A stretch of 64,000 bases of DNA from Marsupella aquatica (Eukaryota > Marchantiophyta), in assembly GCA_973895155.1 (NCBI GenBank), contig OZ316894.1, positions 20,026,001 to 20,090,000 on the forward strand. The letters are read 5' to 3'. The position numbers and the translations under genes were made by a program. Positions within the stretch are counted from its first letter, which is position 1, and each line of letters starts with the position of its first letter. This document shows, in pieces, positions 10,602 to 23,496 of this stretch. The notes beneath the pieces are model-generated. The model saw nothing but the letters and a program-made list of their open reading frames with translations. It was not told where the DNA came from and did no database searches.

Positions 10602-13600
10602 ATGAAGAAGCAGACTACAGCCTTGAGGCGCAGGAGGTTCGAGCGTATTGTGGTTTTAGTAGATATCACGGTAGTTCTTCTCCAGCATGAACCTAAGAAG
10701 CTATTCGCGGCTCATGTTTTTAATTCCGTGTCTAGGATTCTTAAGGAGTGCAATGAGCACAGTAAATTCTCGACTCTCTGGGGGTACAAGTTTTTCGACC
10801 CCTTTCACTATCCGGTGGCATCCAGGTCAAAAATTGGTGAGTATCTGGGAGGAGCACCACTGTCGGAGCAATTCGATGCCTCCGCTCCTAATTTGGAGAA
10901 ATTTGGAAAAGTTTTAGACTTAATAGTGAACAGTCATAGACAATACACTTCTGGAGGGAGCCGAGGGGACTATGTTGCTCGTACGATCAATGAAGTCATT
11001 TGTAGCTTCACATGGGACCCTCTTCTTGCAAGCGACAGCTCTTGCTCAGACGAGGAACTACTAGCATCGAAGGAGCGGCAAACGGGAGACGGTGCAAAGC
11101 GTGATTCGAATGCTATCATCTTGTTCTCCTCCGTCCCAACGACTTGGACAGGCGCTAAATGCTTCTTCAACTCACCTGAGCTTGTAGGAGATGTTCCGCC
11201 TGATCCCTCTGCGCAGGGCCTTCTTGCTAAAAGCTTTCGTACTGTTCGGGAAGCTCTCAAAAGCAGGAACATCCAGGTGTGTTTTGTCGATGTCCCTATG
11301 CACCAAGGCTTGTGGAGTGACGAGAGGTTAGACACGGTGTTGAAACCTACAGCAGCCAGAAACCTAATCTTGAAGAGCCTTTCTGATTTAGTCCGGACTG
11401 TGATTGCTTTAGATTTGCTGGTAGTTAGCCCAGCTCTGCTGCCTTGTAACCTTGTCTGGAATACGGTGGCTGATCTGGGAATCGAGAAGTCTAGCAAAAA
11501 GAACTACGCACGCATTCTGTGTCAGGGCACCACGCTTTTGTGTGAGGTTCAATTGCAACCTTTCAATGTAGTGCATACTCCCTCCACTAGTAGAGGAACG
11601 TCAGTCCCGACGACGAAGCTTCTTCCTGCTACTGATAAGCTGGACATCATTCTGGAATCTGTGCAACCGAAGAGTGCTCTCAACATGAAACTTTCTTCGG
11701 AACGGTTTCTTATGCGCCAGAGCGCTCGTCCCAAAGCGTCGTTACTAGGCCAGGATTATAACTCTTTTGGAGATAAGGTCTTGCAGCTACTTGATCAAAC
11801 CGCATTCCGGCCAGGAAAGCCAGAGTGGCAGCTCCTGCTTCTAACCTTGGCATGCAAAAGGTTCGTTTGCGAGGTCAGCCTTATTCATGAGGACAGCCAC
11901 TCTCTCAGGGCAGTTCTTGAACCTTTCACCTCTCAGTGTGCCATACTTACTGTGTTTGAGAGGGAAAGCATACCAACAAAGACAGACAGAGCGCCTACCA
12001 TGAAAACAGACTCCACGAAGGAGTCGGTGCCTGACCAGGGTGTGAATACGATGAAAAGGCGAAAAGATGCCGCGCATTATGCCAAACACGAAGGCGTGAT
12101 AATCATTCCGTCACGAAAGAGACGCAAAGTAGCAGCAAGCCATGAGGCAATGATCAACTGGCAGGAGTATTGGGAAAGAGAAGGAACAACCTCAGCTTTG
12201 ACAGGGTTTACATCAGATTATGGCACTGCACTGAGCAGATACATCGAAGGTGGCAGTGCTTCTCAACCGCTGCAAATCTTGGACAGCTTCTTCAAGGAAA
12301 GGCCCCAGCCAAATAGAGTAATTGACTTAGTAGGTCCTCTGGCTGTAGTGGACGTAGGCGTGGAGCCTTCTGCAGACCAAGCTTGTGCTCCTGCCTCACA
12401 TCCAGATATTAATGATGCTGTGGTACATCTTGGCATAACATCTCGACAAAATGCCGAAGCAATAGGGTTAGACTTTGTACAATTGCAAGAAGTCAGCCAA
12501 ATACTGGCAGTGGGTCACGCCAAAGTGCAGGACGACAGTAACGCGGTCGTCGATGTAGATACTACAGCACAAGAGGCTAATCGCAACCCCTCCACCGCTT
12601 GCCAGATGACCTCGGAAGAAGCTAAGGGGTACATTGCCTCTGTTGGACAAAAAGTAGAAGAATATCTTACATCCACAGATGTCCACAGCCGGAGGTTTGC
12701 AGGAATGCTTGTTGCAGAGTCCTACAGGAGTTTGTCTGTTCTTATCAGGCAAACCGAAGATGACCAGCAAAGATCTGACTCAGGGGAACCTGCTCAACTA
12801 GATTTGAATAGAAAAATCTTCGTGAAATTGAAGAAGCTGCTGCTGAAAAGTCACAAGGGACTTCTAGCCAAGTACAAGAACTGTGTGGGATCTCCTTCTG
12901 GAGCTACCGGCGGTGCGAGTGTGGACGACAAAGTCAAAGAGTATCCTCCAGCCAACTTGTGGATTTTTATTTAAAGTCATTATTTCTTTGCCTACTAACA
13001 GCAACGAATTCATTTTTGGTGGAATACCTGGCTAATTATGGAGAGGTCTTCCTGGTGGAAATTTGATGACCTCGTCACTTAGGCAAAGTAGAAATAAAGT
13101 CTTTGCAAAAGAGAAATTTAGTGGCTGGATGCTTCACGCAAAGGTAATTTTGGTGGCTTAATACTTCATGTTAGCTTCTACAATTCCTCGAACGTTGATT
13201 TTTATGCCTTCACCTTCACAACAGATATGAGCTTCAAATTCTACTTCGCTTGGAGATGATATCGTTCGATGAAGGTGTATTGCTTGAGCAGACTGCGAAG
13301 GACCTGCTCGTGAAGGACATTTGCAAGCTGCTGGACAGCATTCAGTTTCACCTAGATGGCGGAATATTTGGAGGAAAGCTCTTTTTGGACTACTGCGATC
13401 GGCTATTGGTTAGGAGGTGCATGTCTGCCTTCTTCTATAACCCTTTCTCAATTGCTGGTATTAGCTCAAGCAAGTCCACGGACAATTCCTTGTTCTTCAG
13501 TGCACCTGGAAAATTCTCTTGCCTTATTTGCACTGCTTGCATCGTGTGCGTAGACATCCTCTTTCAGAATTATCTCTGTTTGCATGAAACAAACGACGAG

Positions 13601-14703
13601 CTGAAAAAGGCTGGAAATCTGACAGCAGAATTGTCATGCATTGAAGGTATAAACGGAAGATTCCAATTACCATCTCAAAAATCTATTCGGAAATGGAGCT
13701 GGATGGATACTCTGTACTCCCGCCACCTTGTTCTGCTCAAGAGAGTAACCAAGGGACATCTATCAAAGCGCCAACACATACTGGAGATTTATTACTTTGT
13801 GAAGCTGGCGTATCTCAGGATGGTACATCCTTTTCGGAAAGATTTTCCAGTGCTACCTGTGGTCCACCATCAGGTATCTCGGGTACAGAATATATTTCTA
13901 TTACAAACACGAGTCGCGAGGATTCCAAAGGACAGGTACAGTCAGGTATCTACAATGATTCAAAGAAAAAGCGTTCTTCAAATTTTGGTTATGTCTCCCG
14001 CATTGTAATACGAAAGAACAAACCTGGTGTGAGGCACGTATCAGCGCACTCAAGGCCATGCAAGGGGCGTAGTAGGCCAAATGTTCCTGTCTATGACGAT
14101 GCTATTCAGGTTGTTTGTCAAACTCCCGCTCCCATGACAGCTCCGAGTTCCCACAGGTCACACAGGGAACGTGACCTCCCTCGACAAGCGACTTTGGCTC
14201 CTCCAAAGGACTTGACTGGATGCTTGCCAAAACATGAGAGAGTGAGGGCAGAGCAACCTCCTAGTGTTGTGGAGGGGGCTCCAGTTGTTAGAAGAAGGCT
14301 GACCTTGCACAATTTCGGCCAGGAAAACGCGACGGGCAGTGGTATTAGTCTCGATGAAATGGTTGCTGACATTGATAGGACATCTGCTGCAGTTCCCAAC
14401 CTTTCTGCAGCTTGTCCATCCAAGGTGAGGGTGAATTCATTTGGTCCAGAAGAGTGCTCAAAATCTGTGCGTTCAGGAGTTCCATCTGGTCGGAAACAAG
14501 GCGTCCTCAGCAGTGACCTTTCTTTCTCTGCTTTACTAGAAAGTGTGATAAATGTGCCTCCACGGACGGCAGTAGGAAACTTGGCATCTCACCGTGGAAG
14601 CCATATTTATCACAACAACGATAACGATGATGATGACGATGATGACGATGAGGATGGGATAATAAGCACGCCTTTCAGGGTACATCCTAGCGGCCATTCA
14701 TAA
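10602..14703 (+). CDS. TICRR: Treslin/TICRR (SLD3-like) DNA replication initiation protein
   Basis: Three exons, 10602-12940, 13225-13408 and 13660-14703, join in phase to 1188 residues. The N-terminus has a strand-like segment 'RIVVLVDITVVLL' (about 15-27), then 'LWGYKFFDP' (59-67). This matches the opening of the Treslin N-terminal domain ('..FKFFDS' in animals). Across the splices run 'YELQILLRLE' and 'SKIYSEMELD', which I recall as conserved in plant Treslin-like proteins. A basic cluster (PSRKRRKV, near residue 503) is a likely nuclear signal, and an Asp run (14623-14655) lies near the C-terminus. Treslin works with TopBP1 and MTBP to load CDC45 on licensed origins under CDK control. The family call rests on remembered motifs, not a search. 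The first exon is unusually long (2.3 kb) for this window. Intron 1 may retain an in-frame read-through to a stop at 12974 if unspliced. Confidence 0.6.
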
Positions 14704-16487
14704 CCTGCAGTCTACTAGTCAGGCAGATCGTCCCGGTTGCCTCAAGCGGCATTGCAAGGTCGTCCGTAATCGGCTTTTAGAGCTTTTCATAGCCACTCCG
14801 TTTCCACCTGGTCATTTGCCTTCAGAACTTCTCTGTCCCATCGCTCCTCTGGGCGACCTCTGATTGACTAGAGTACTTCCATCACCGGAGATTCGACCCC
14901 ATGTACTCATTGTATGTAAGGTGGCGAACACCCCTCTCATTTCTGGAAGGAGCACTGCCTGAACGGAGACAATTCCAAGACCTGCCCACCTGATGTAACT
15001 CATCGCCAATCTGTGCGGAAGTGTCCTTGCATAAGACTCAGGATTTGAGGTCCCAAGTTGCCTGTCTGTGCTCAGGCAATGATGTGAGTCCATTGCTGTA
15101 ACCTCATTATAATCGGTGGCTTGAATGGCTCTCACTTCTGTACCACATTGCGGTATCATTGAAGGTTCGTTTTTGTAAAGGTCCTATTGGTTTCCTATTT
15201 CAAGCTAACCGATACGTTCCATGTGTGGTAATTAATGACCTGAATGCAGTACTGTCCAAAGACAAGGTTCTCGTGGAATGAGTCTTTAGAGCATTTTCTC
15301 CAAGGTCTGCCCTCTGATAAGATGCAACTCCATGACCAATGTGAGGGACAGTTGGCATGAACAGTTTTATGCATGTGTCACATCAAAGCTTTGCTCAGAT
15401 CTTACACTAAAAAGTTTGCTGTGAAACTATGCTACACTGACAGTTTGGGGTAGCGTTACTCTAGTATCCGCTTCATTCTCTTGATGACAGTTTCTCCTTG
15501 TCCTTAATATAGTATCCGGTTCATTAGCTTGATACCCCAGGCGGCAAATCCTCGCTGACACATGGGGATTCTTGGAAAGCTTTTCATGCAGAAATGAGAT
15601 GGTTTCCGGTGGGTTTAGATATGATTGTAAACATCTACAACTGAACTGAATCGGCACAAGTTCAGCAATTTTTCAATCTAATATGCTCGCTGCCACCATT
15701 ATGCAAAAGTGTGCATAGTACATTCTCAATCGAGGAAAGTGTTGGAGAGTGAGTAGGAGAGGTTGGGAAGAAAGACCGAGTTCCAAGTAGGAAGAAAACT
15801 GGAGGAGGGAGACAATTGATCGAGACAAGAGGACTTCGCTTCTGGTTGCCCTTTATTGCCCTGTTTTTAGACAATTCAATTAACTCTTATATTCCATCTC
15901 ATCCTGGACAATTCAGTATAAATGACCCCGTGATGGGTCGGTCAGTGCCTAAACTGTGGATGACAACATTTGACCCAAAACCAAGCACTTTCTGACCAGA
16001 AAACGACTGTATTACTATTCCAGTCAAAGGGGCTATTTCAGTGAATCCATGTGAAATTTCTCTATCCATTGGAGCATCTTGTGAAACCAAGCTGATTATT
16101 TCTCAGAAAAAAAAAAACTATCCATGTGTAGCTATGTGTGTGCTCCAGTGGTTTACTTGATCCCTCCTATGATGGATCCTTGCAGGGCCATTGTGCTGTT
16201 GTGGTTTGGAGTGGATTTCTTGATCGTTGACACTTCCTTTCAAAAAAAGAATAAGTCAAAAATAAATAGTACACTATGCTGACAAGACAAGGGGTGTGGA
16301 GTGAATTTCTTGGTCTAAAAGCCATCCCCATGTTTTGTTTTTGTACTTGGCAATGCAGTTGGGGAAATGTGGGATAGCCATGGACAGGTTTTTCAGCTAC
16401 CTAATATTTCAAAAATGAGGGTAATCCAAGTATGGATCCAAGCACCCTAAGGGTGACTTTACTCATAGGGGGACTACACTAGTGAAA
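14704..16487. other. Spacer without recognised genes
   Basis: This is the 3' flank of the Treslin-like gene. The small frames on either strand (for example minus 14812-15159) show no domain and no splice logic. A short poly-A run lies at 16108-16118. Confidence 0.5.
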
Positions 16488-16492
16488 TTTTC

Positions 16493-16745
16493 TCACCAAA
16501 GCAAACTGGAGGGCCACTTGTTCTAAAACATAGACTCCATCATACCAAAGATCTCTTAAAATGAACTTCAATACATGCTTGGACCACCTTTGGAAGAGTC
16601 TTAACTTTTTACAAAATGTAGACACTCTACATGAGCATTAATTGGAATCACTACTTGCTGTGTAGGATTGGTAGACACCATACCTAAGAGTTCTTGTATA
16701 GCCTGCAGCAGTTTGCCAGCCAAGAGAGGAATCCAAAAGTTGGGT
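16493..16745 (+). repeat. Dispersed repeat family, copy B
   Basis: It starts TCACCAAAGCAAACTGGAGG and shares, in order, the landmarks of the copy at 52578: 'gggccacttgttctaaa', 'ccataccaaagat', 'ggaccacct..', 'cactctacat', 'gtaggattggtag.caccat' and 'agttcttgta.agcc'. It is diverged and has no coding capacity. Confidence 0.7.
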
Positions 16746-17993
16746 TTTCTGAAAAAGTTGACATAGAAATGAAGGTAGTTGAATCCCAGTGTCACACCAT
16801 TATGAGTGGTAGTATAGGATATCAGACTATGTAGGTTTGAGGCTTTCATATGTGTACGTGTTATCTAAGTGTTTTAGGGTTAGTGTATATTTGTGAAGAA
16901 TAGTTATATCTCTTTGTGTTGGCTCAAAGGTCTCATCTTTTGATGTTGAGCCTTTTGAGCACAAACTCTAGCGGCTATGGTGTGGCTGTCTAGGTTGTGT
17001 GTACGTAACGTGGATTCCTTGAGGCGCAAGGTGCGTTTGGCTTGACATAAGTGTGTGATCGCGTCGGGCAGGATTGTGGGTTTTGGACATGTGTAGATAG
17101 GAGTTCCACTTGTACTCCATTCTCTTATGTTTGTGATATTGATTGTGACTATGCTTAGATGTGTGTGACAAGCGATGTATGTTGTGTAGCGATATGTATG
17201 CGCACGACACCAGTCTCCACTAGCCAGGGACTAAATTTGCTAGCAAAGTGATGTATATTTAGGGTTCTTCCCTTGTAGGAGAAAATAATGTTGTTGTGGA
17301 GATCATGTTTGCTTGTATGGCACTGACCCTCAGAAAATCCCTTCAAGCGTGCCTGGCCTCTGGCTAATCAAAGACAATGCCCTAGTGAGAGCGTTTTACT
17401 AGGCAGTTCTATGTGTAGGGGTGACTGCACATCAAAAAAACACATAGAAACTACAACAATTAGTGATATAAAAGAAAATTTGCTCAAACTTGCCACATGA
17501 ATTTGTTCAACTTGCTAACACTGGCCACATAGCTCATTACCCCCTGCCTGCTTTTTTGTGTGCCAGGCCACTTCTATCCTAACAAGAAACAAGGAGAGGA
17601 GGAGGAATAAATTAAAACAAACCCTACAGTTTACCTGATAAGACAATCATTGCCTGCTTGGGTGACACACCGTAAGTAATAACCAGAAAAACGACTGTAC
17701 AGGAATGGTCTGTAGACACTCCGTTAGTGATAACCAGAAAAACTACAGTACAGGAATGGGTCTTTGGACAGACGACATCACTATTGGACTGGCAAGCGAC
17801 CCATGTCTCATTGATTAGAACAGGATTGTGAAGCGAAAGATCGAGGCGAGGAGACAGAAATTACGAGGGAGAAGGGCAGAAGCGAAGAAGCGAAGAAGAC
17901 CAGGAAGGAGAAGAAACGGGAGGAGCAGAACTGAGGAGAACTGGTCCTGTAGTAGAGAAGAAGAAACGATAGCAACGAGCAGGGGAGCTTGCC
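16746..17993. other. Spacer and 5' UTR of the SDR gene
   Basis: No gene is recognised between 16746 and about 17800. An imperfect duplication sits at 17675-17760: 'gtaataaccagaaaaacgac..tacaggaatgg' and 'gtgataaccagaaaaactac..tacaggaatgg'. The purine-rich stretch 17828-17970 directly upstream of the ATG is a typical plant 5' UTR; its open frame (79 codons) is probably not translated. Confidence 0.5.
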
Positions 17994-20900
17994 ATGGCGA
18001 TTACAGCCGTCACACCAGTGTTCTCGAGCTGCGGACTGCTATTATCTCCCAGGAATTCTTTGACTAGCAGCAGCTACATTTCGACCCCGGGCGTCTTGTT
18101 GAAGAAGTCAGGAGCAGGGAAAAAGTATGGGTACGGGACATCAGAAGCATCCCGAATCTCTCGACAGAGTCACAGCTGGTGGGTTTTTTTTCCCAGTTTC
18201 TAGTGCTCCGCTTACTTGGGTACTCTGCAAGTCCCATTTGCTTTGGAGTTGGAATTCAATTATGGTGTCCGTCATCGTCTCTAGAGGACTGGGGTGGGAA
18301 CAACGCACAATGGAATAGTTCATGATTTTTGGAAAATCGTGAATGGCTCAATCTTTGGAACATTTCCTGGAAAAATCTTCAGATTGCGACTTTGGCTCCA
18401 GTAAGATTCAATTCGGCAAGCTCGGTGATGACTATGGTCAAATCCACGTCTAGATCATGCTGTTTCACTCAAAGTGCATAAGTTAACCTCCATTTTGTGT
18501 GTTTATCTTGTACGTTATAGAAATGGCTGTCCCAGAGAGTAAGTGGGGTGAAGGACATTCTTTGCATGTGTGGTGAAGGGTTTGGGGGAGTACGTTCCAT
18601 TTCTAATTTCTTTCAATCAAATGCATACAGTTGGTCTGATATTGTGATTAAATATGTAGAGGTCTTTTGTCTGATGTCTTAGTGTATTGACAGGAGACAG
18701 GTAAGTGCCTCGTACTCAGGTGTTGGGACTGACCTCGGCTCAGCTCCCATTGACGTGGCGGCTGTAGTGAGGAGTCAAAGGGTACGGCTGCCTTCTACTA
18801 GCCTTCTTTTTTTCACTTTAGTTTTGTTAATTCCCTCTTTCATTCTAGAAAACTTGGAGAGTTGAGGTGTTCAGGATTCTACTCACCAAATTATAGCCTC
18901 TCAGAGCAGTCAAAAATGAGAAAGAATTGAAAAACTCGGTCATAAAAGGACATGGGGCTGTACGCGGGAGCACAAATGGAAGTCCAGGTGGGAACTTATG
19001 GGGAAATGCCAGGTCTGGGATGATGTCAGGAATGGCGATTGATTCGCATGTTTTTAGAATAGGCGTGAGAGTAAAGTCTTCCGAGGATGGGACCCTATAT
19101 TATGGGGTAATCCTTGCCTTACTACATATTAATTGATATAAAGTGCAGGTTGTGATTTTGGGCGGAAATGGATTCGTGGGCTCTGCAGTAGCAAAGGCAG
19201 CCATTAAGCAAGATATGGAAGTTGTCAGCCTTAGCCGGTCAGTACTCATGTGCAACTGGCAACTCAGGTTTTGGCAGTCAGTGCATCTGGTTTGTTGAAG
19301 TTCGACTTTGCTGGATAGCTTACGAGGCTCATGATCCTTGCAAAGGCGTCACCTTAGAATCTGGTCGCAAACTAATATATCAAGGCTAGACCTCATGATT
19401 GAATATGGCGTCAAAACGGAATTTTAAAACTATCATATTCCCATATACCTGCTTCTGTGGGCTCATTGTTGGTTCTAGCAATCTCGTATAGAACCCTTAA
19501 GAGAAGATTTGTTCATGTGTGGAGTTGTTCATCCAGTCATAGGGTTTAATATTCATGGTATTAGCTTGAGCACACAGAGGTCATATGACAGTCTTCAAGG
19601 AAATTTCTTGACCTTGTGGATCCAGGTCAGGTCGCCCCTCAGGAGTTGCGTCTTGGATCGACAAGGTTGTATGGATTGCAGGCAAGCTATTCTATTCATT
19701 AAGTATTCTATTCATGAATTCTTAGGAATGAGCCTCAACGGCTGACTTTTCTGAGATGCACCGTGAGTTAGGATTTACTGTAAACAAATTTTTAACATTA
19801 ACTTGCAATTCTGCTGCTTTTTCTGATTGCTCGATTGAAGGTGGAATGAATTTGACAAGCCTGGGTCCTCCTCTAATCCTTGATTCTCTTCCTTTTGAAG
19901 TACTGTATTGTGTGCTTAACGCATTCTGGGCGACCAGAACGACCGTGTTATCCAAAGGATGATAGACAGTCCTATGCAAGCACCACATCATTCTCCCAGA
20001 GAATCTATCATTGACAAAATGTGCAAATACTTCCAAAATTAAAAGAAATGTCAATGCAGGCGACGTGTTCTCTACCGACTGGGATATGGTGCTCAATGGG
20101 GCAACGGCAGTGGTTTCAACTTTGGGAGGATTTGGCACAAATGAACAAATGGAGAAGCTGAATGGCGATGCAAATGTCATTGCTGTCAAGGCTGCCAGCG
20201 AAGCAGGTAACATGATATTGCGAGTAAAGTCTTTGCTCTGTAACCCGTTAAAGATTTAAAGGCTTTCTATAAAAAGCAATTCCTTTCACTCTTAGTTTGT
20301 GCATTTTGCGGGTAGAGCAGTTGCAGGAAGTTCTAGTTTCTCCTATAAACCAAGCTCTTCAAAACAAGTCAAGCACAGTCATCAATAAAGGGTCTGAACA
20401 ACTACTTTATCTTCAAAGTCCGAGATTGGACTACAGTCAGTTCAGCAAATAATCTGAAATTTGGAAAATAACCTGAGTTTTGCAGATGGGTCTTCCCCGT
20501 TCAAGCTTTTCTTCGAATATCTACAAGTTGCATATATGCAGTACTTTATAAGCTCCTCTGATGGTCTAATCAGTTTTATGATGTGTTACGTCAGGCATCA
20601 AGAAGTTCATCCTTGTATCAGTCCATGATTACAATCTACCAGAGTTTGCTCTACAGATTGGCTACTTCACTGGCAAGAGAAAAGCAGAAAAAGAAGTTTT
20701 GTTAAAATTTCCAGAATCGGGTAAGTACTTGATGCATCTCATAATTAGTTTTGAAAGGCTCATAAGTCTTAACACAGCTGAAGCATTATGTCGACCTTAA
20801 CTAAATAGCTTAAAGTGTAGTGGGACTTGGTGATTGATTTAGAGTACAACAGGACGACAAAGTACAATTGAGTAACAAATATCGATGTGAAATGGAAACC

Positions 20901-21678
20901 AGAGTAGATTTATTGCCACAAAGGGGTAGACCTGACTGCACAAAACTATTTTCACACTCGATTCACACAACGGAGTCCACGGACATCAGAATCTGCAGTT
21001 GAACGGTTAATCAAGTTCCTGAACAGGATGAACATTGGAACGGTTTAGTTGTATGGACCAGAGTGCCTTTCGTCTGACAAAAGGAGAGGGTGCGGGGTCT
21101 GTCCGTTGCTTGTGATCTTCTGGCCAGATTAAAAGTCCCTCTTTTAGTCCCTCTTTTAGGCCTGGCAGGCAATTTTATTTTGGCCTTATATTGGGTCTAG
21201 TCCTTTGCACTTGGGTTTCAGCTATGTATGTGTTACAAAACAATTGAGCTAATCACTGCTCAACGATGGAGTCTTTTATACAGTTTTTGTTCTGTTGGTT
21301 GTTTTGAGTGTCCTTTCTATAACTTCATTGATATATATGCATTCCTGAGAAACACCGCTAGATAGAGTTTTTATTAAGCTGTACGATATGTGTACAGGTA
21401 CAATATTGCGACCTGCATTCATCTATGGCAGCAGGAAAGTAAATGGCGTTGATATTCCACTTAACATCATCGGTGAGCCACTAGAAAGACTGTTGGCTCG
21501 AACGGAGACGTATACACGACCATTTGCTAAGCTGCCTGCAGCTGACCTCCTCTTTGCTCCGCCAGTCAGTGTGGATGATGTTGCTAAAGCAGCCCTGCAA
21601 GCCATGAAGAATGATGATATCAAGGGCATTCTAAACATTGAGCAGATTAAGGAGGCAGCTGCTGCTTTAGTTACTTAA
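17994..21678 (+). CDS. NAD(P)-binding atypical SDR, chloroplast (At1g32220-like)
   Basis: Seven exons join in phase to 323 residues: 17994-18178, 18694-18781, 19149-19237, 19626-19681, 20060-20206, 20595-20720 and 21398-21678. The first 60 residues are rich in Ser, Thr and basic residues, like a plastid transit peptide. The Rossmann dinucleotide motif is GGNGFVG (96-102). 'GDVFSTDWD' and 'TAVVSTLGGFGTNEQM' follow, then 'VHDYNLPEF' and YFTGK (212-216), which supplies the Tyr-x3-Lys pair. 'LRPAFIYGSRKVNG' and 'GILNIEQIKEAAA' close the protein. The order matches the plant family of At1g32220, found in plastoglobules. The substrate is unknown, and I infer a role in plastid isoprenoid or quinone metabolism only from location. 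Intron 4 has a GC donor (G|GCAAGC) rather than GT. The spliced length equals that of known relatives minus a short transit region. Confidence 0.88.
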
Positions 21679-22419
21679 AGAAAGAGAGGTGAACTGCAGG
21701 GATACTGGTGCTCGCCTCATCCCAGATTTGTAGAATTGATAAATGTTCATCAGGGAGAGAACTTGGAACGAAAAGGATTTGAAGTAAAGCTTGAGACGGA
21801 TGTACATAAGACTCATTGCTTTGACCTTCAAGTCTTACCCAAGGATATTACTGAAGCAAATGTCATTTCGGGTCGCGTGTGCTGGACATTAGTCAAGTTT
21901 TGACCTTACTTCCTGGCGTGGAGCTGTGAGTGGGTGATTACAGCCTGAAACGGGAATTGTATCAAATTATAAGGCCTCCCATTCTCTGGTCGCACTTGAA
22001 TAATTTTTATCACGAAGTGGGACGTTAGCCATGTGCTTCACAATGCTTCTTGGTTGTTGGAGAGGGGCCATTTTGTGCTCTCGTTTTGTACTGAGATTGG
22101 GAGTGTCGCAGAAATCAGATCTCCACATTTGCGCACATCAGTTGTAGGCGTGCTTTGAATCTGGACCAAGTCCATACAAGATCTAATGTGGAGGTTTGTG
22201 CGAACATCATTACTGTGAGCATTTGAGAATTAATCCTTTAAAAAAACCAATTGCGATTGTGGGCAGTCCTGGAAGCAATCCTGCACAAGTCCTCTTCTAT
22301 CGCTGACAGAATTTTCCACGGGATCTACTCAATTGGTGGACGGTACACGGGTACTGTAGACTTAAAAAGCTGCCCTTGCCAGGTTTCAAACGGTTTAGTC
22401 CACACTAGAATATCTTTGA
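21679..22419. other. 3' flank of the SDR gene
   Basis: No domain-bearing frame is seen. This probably includes the SDR 3' UTR. Confidence 0.4.
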
Positions 22420-22656
22420 GAGCAGCTGCTGCAAACATTGCGTGAAGAGAAGTTCGAGCGTATGATTGCGGCATTTAAAGATGTGTCGCTTTGGGTGTTT
22501 CGAAGTCTCAAGACATGCGTCGCATCCTACTCCGAAACTCAGGCCCTCTCGCGTGAGTTGACAAAATGGGATCTTGCTGCTGAAACTGACATTCCACGGT
22601 GGGTCAAGGGATCTTACAAATGTTACCATGTCCCGACTGAGCCCCTTCAGCATTGA
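22420..22656 (+). pseudogene. Possible orphan exon or gene fragment, unknown
   Basis: A frame opening after a stop at about 22417 reads 'EQLLQTLREEKFERMIAAF', then 'KDVSLWVFRSLKTC', and ends at TGA 22656. The Leu, Glu and Lys-rich amphipathic start and Trp content look protein-like. I cannot name the family, find no joining exon with confidence, and see no initiator context. It may be the last exon of an unrecognised gene or a decayed copy. Confidence 0.25.
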
Positions 22657-23496
22657 GCCGGTTTGTTTTTAGTGCCAAGTGCACTGTCTCCTCTGCAATC
22701 TGTTTTTGTTGTTGCCTTAAATCGGACAGCAATTGTTTATTGCCAGACATAAAGTGCAGAAACGCAGCTCAAGTATCCTTCGCAATGTTACTCAGTAAAG
22801 CTCGAGAGATTTTGTGCCGGCGGTTTCGTGAATGGAATTTCAATATAATAGAGAAAGTAAGAGTAAGAAAATTTAAGTGGGCAAGGAACGGTTACAATTA
22901 AATTTGAGTCTGGACTCTGGACTCTTGGGCAGAGGCGAGGAGAGAACCAGTCCTGCAAAACGATTTAAAAAATAATACCTACACATCTTCAAGGGGTGAC
23001 TGTATCCCTGCTCACCCGAGTATGGAACCCTGATGTAATTAAATCTTTGCCCACAACCTCAGTTCCGGTCCATAAAAATGTTCCTGACTGTAAGCAGCAC
23101 TGTTCTTGCTAAACTTGGATCTCAGATTCCAACTCTCTCAAGTCATTGTCGAAATCCCACATCGGCGACCTCCATTTCAAACTGCAGCTGGTGACGAGCA
23201 TTGTCTCGCCATCACCAAGTAAGCGTTCAGAGACCGGCTCTGCAATAAAGGAGTTATACACATATATATAAGTAAAATCACGGCCATTGTAGTGGCTTTC
23301 CAAGAAGTAATTGTGCCATCTCCTAGTAGAACTGTGTCTCATATGAAAGCAACTGACAAGTAAAATTTGTCATCCAGGAGTAGCAAGCCATCCTACGTAC
23401 GCGTATCAGCAAAAGCAGTGTGTATTGCTTATAGCACTTGATCCATATCGCCTATGTGTATCCTTCTTCATTGGAGATCTAAGTGGTTCAATCAAT
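22657..23496. other. Spacer between SDR and MECR genes (tail to tail)
   Basis: The two flanking genes converge here. No further gene is recognised. The minus frame 23109-23342 has no domain. Confidence 0.4.

Noticed and set aside
12941-12974. Stop at 12974 as the end of a separate 790-residue protein
   Set aside because: A GT donor at 12941 joins in phase to exons that continue the same family pattern, so the longer three-exon model is preferred.
13409-14008. Continuous 252-codon frame from 13250
   Set aside because: Past 13408 it reads through an intron; the family-like peptide resumes in another frame at 13660 after an AG acceptor.
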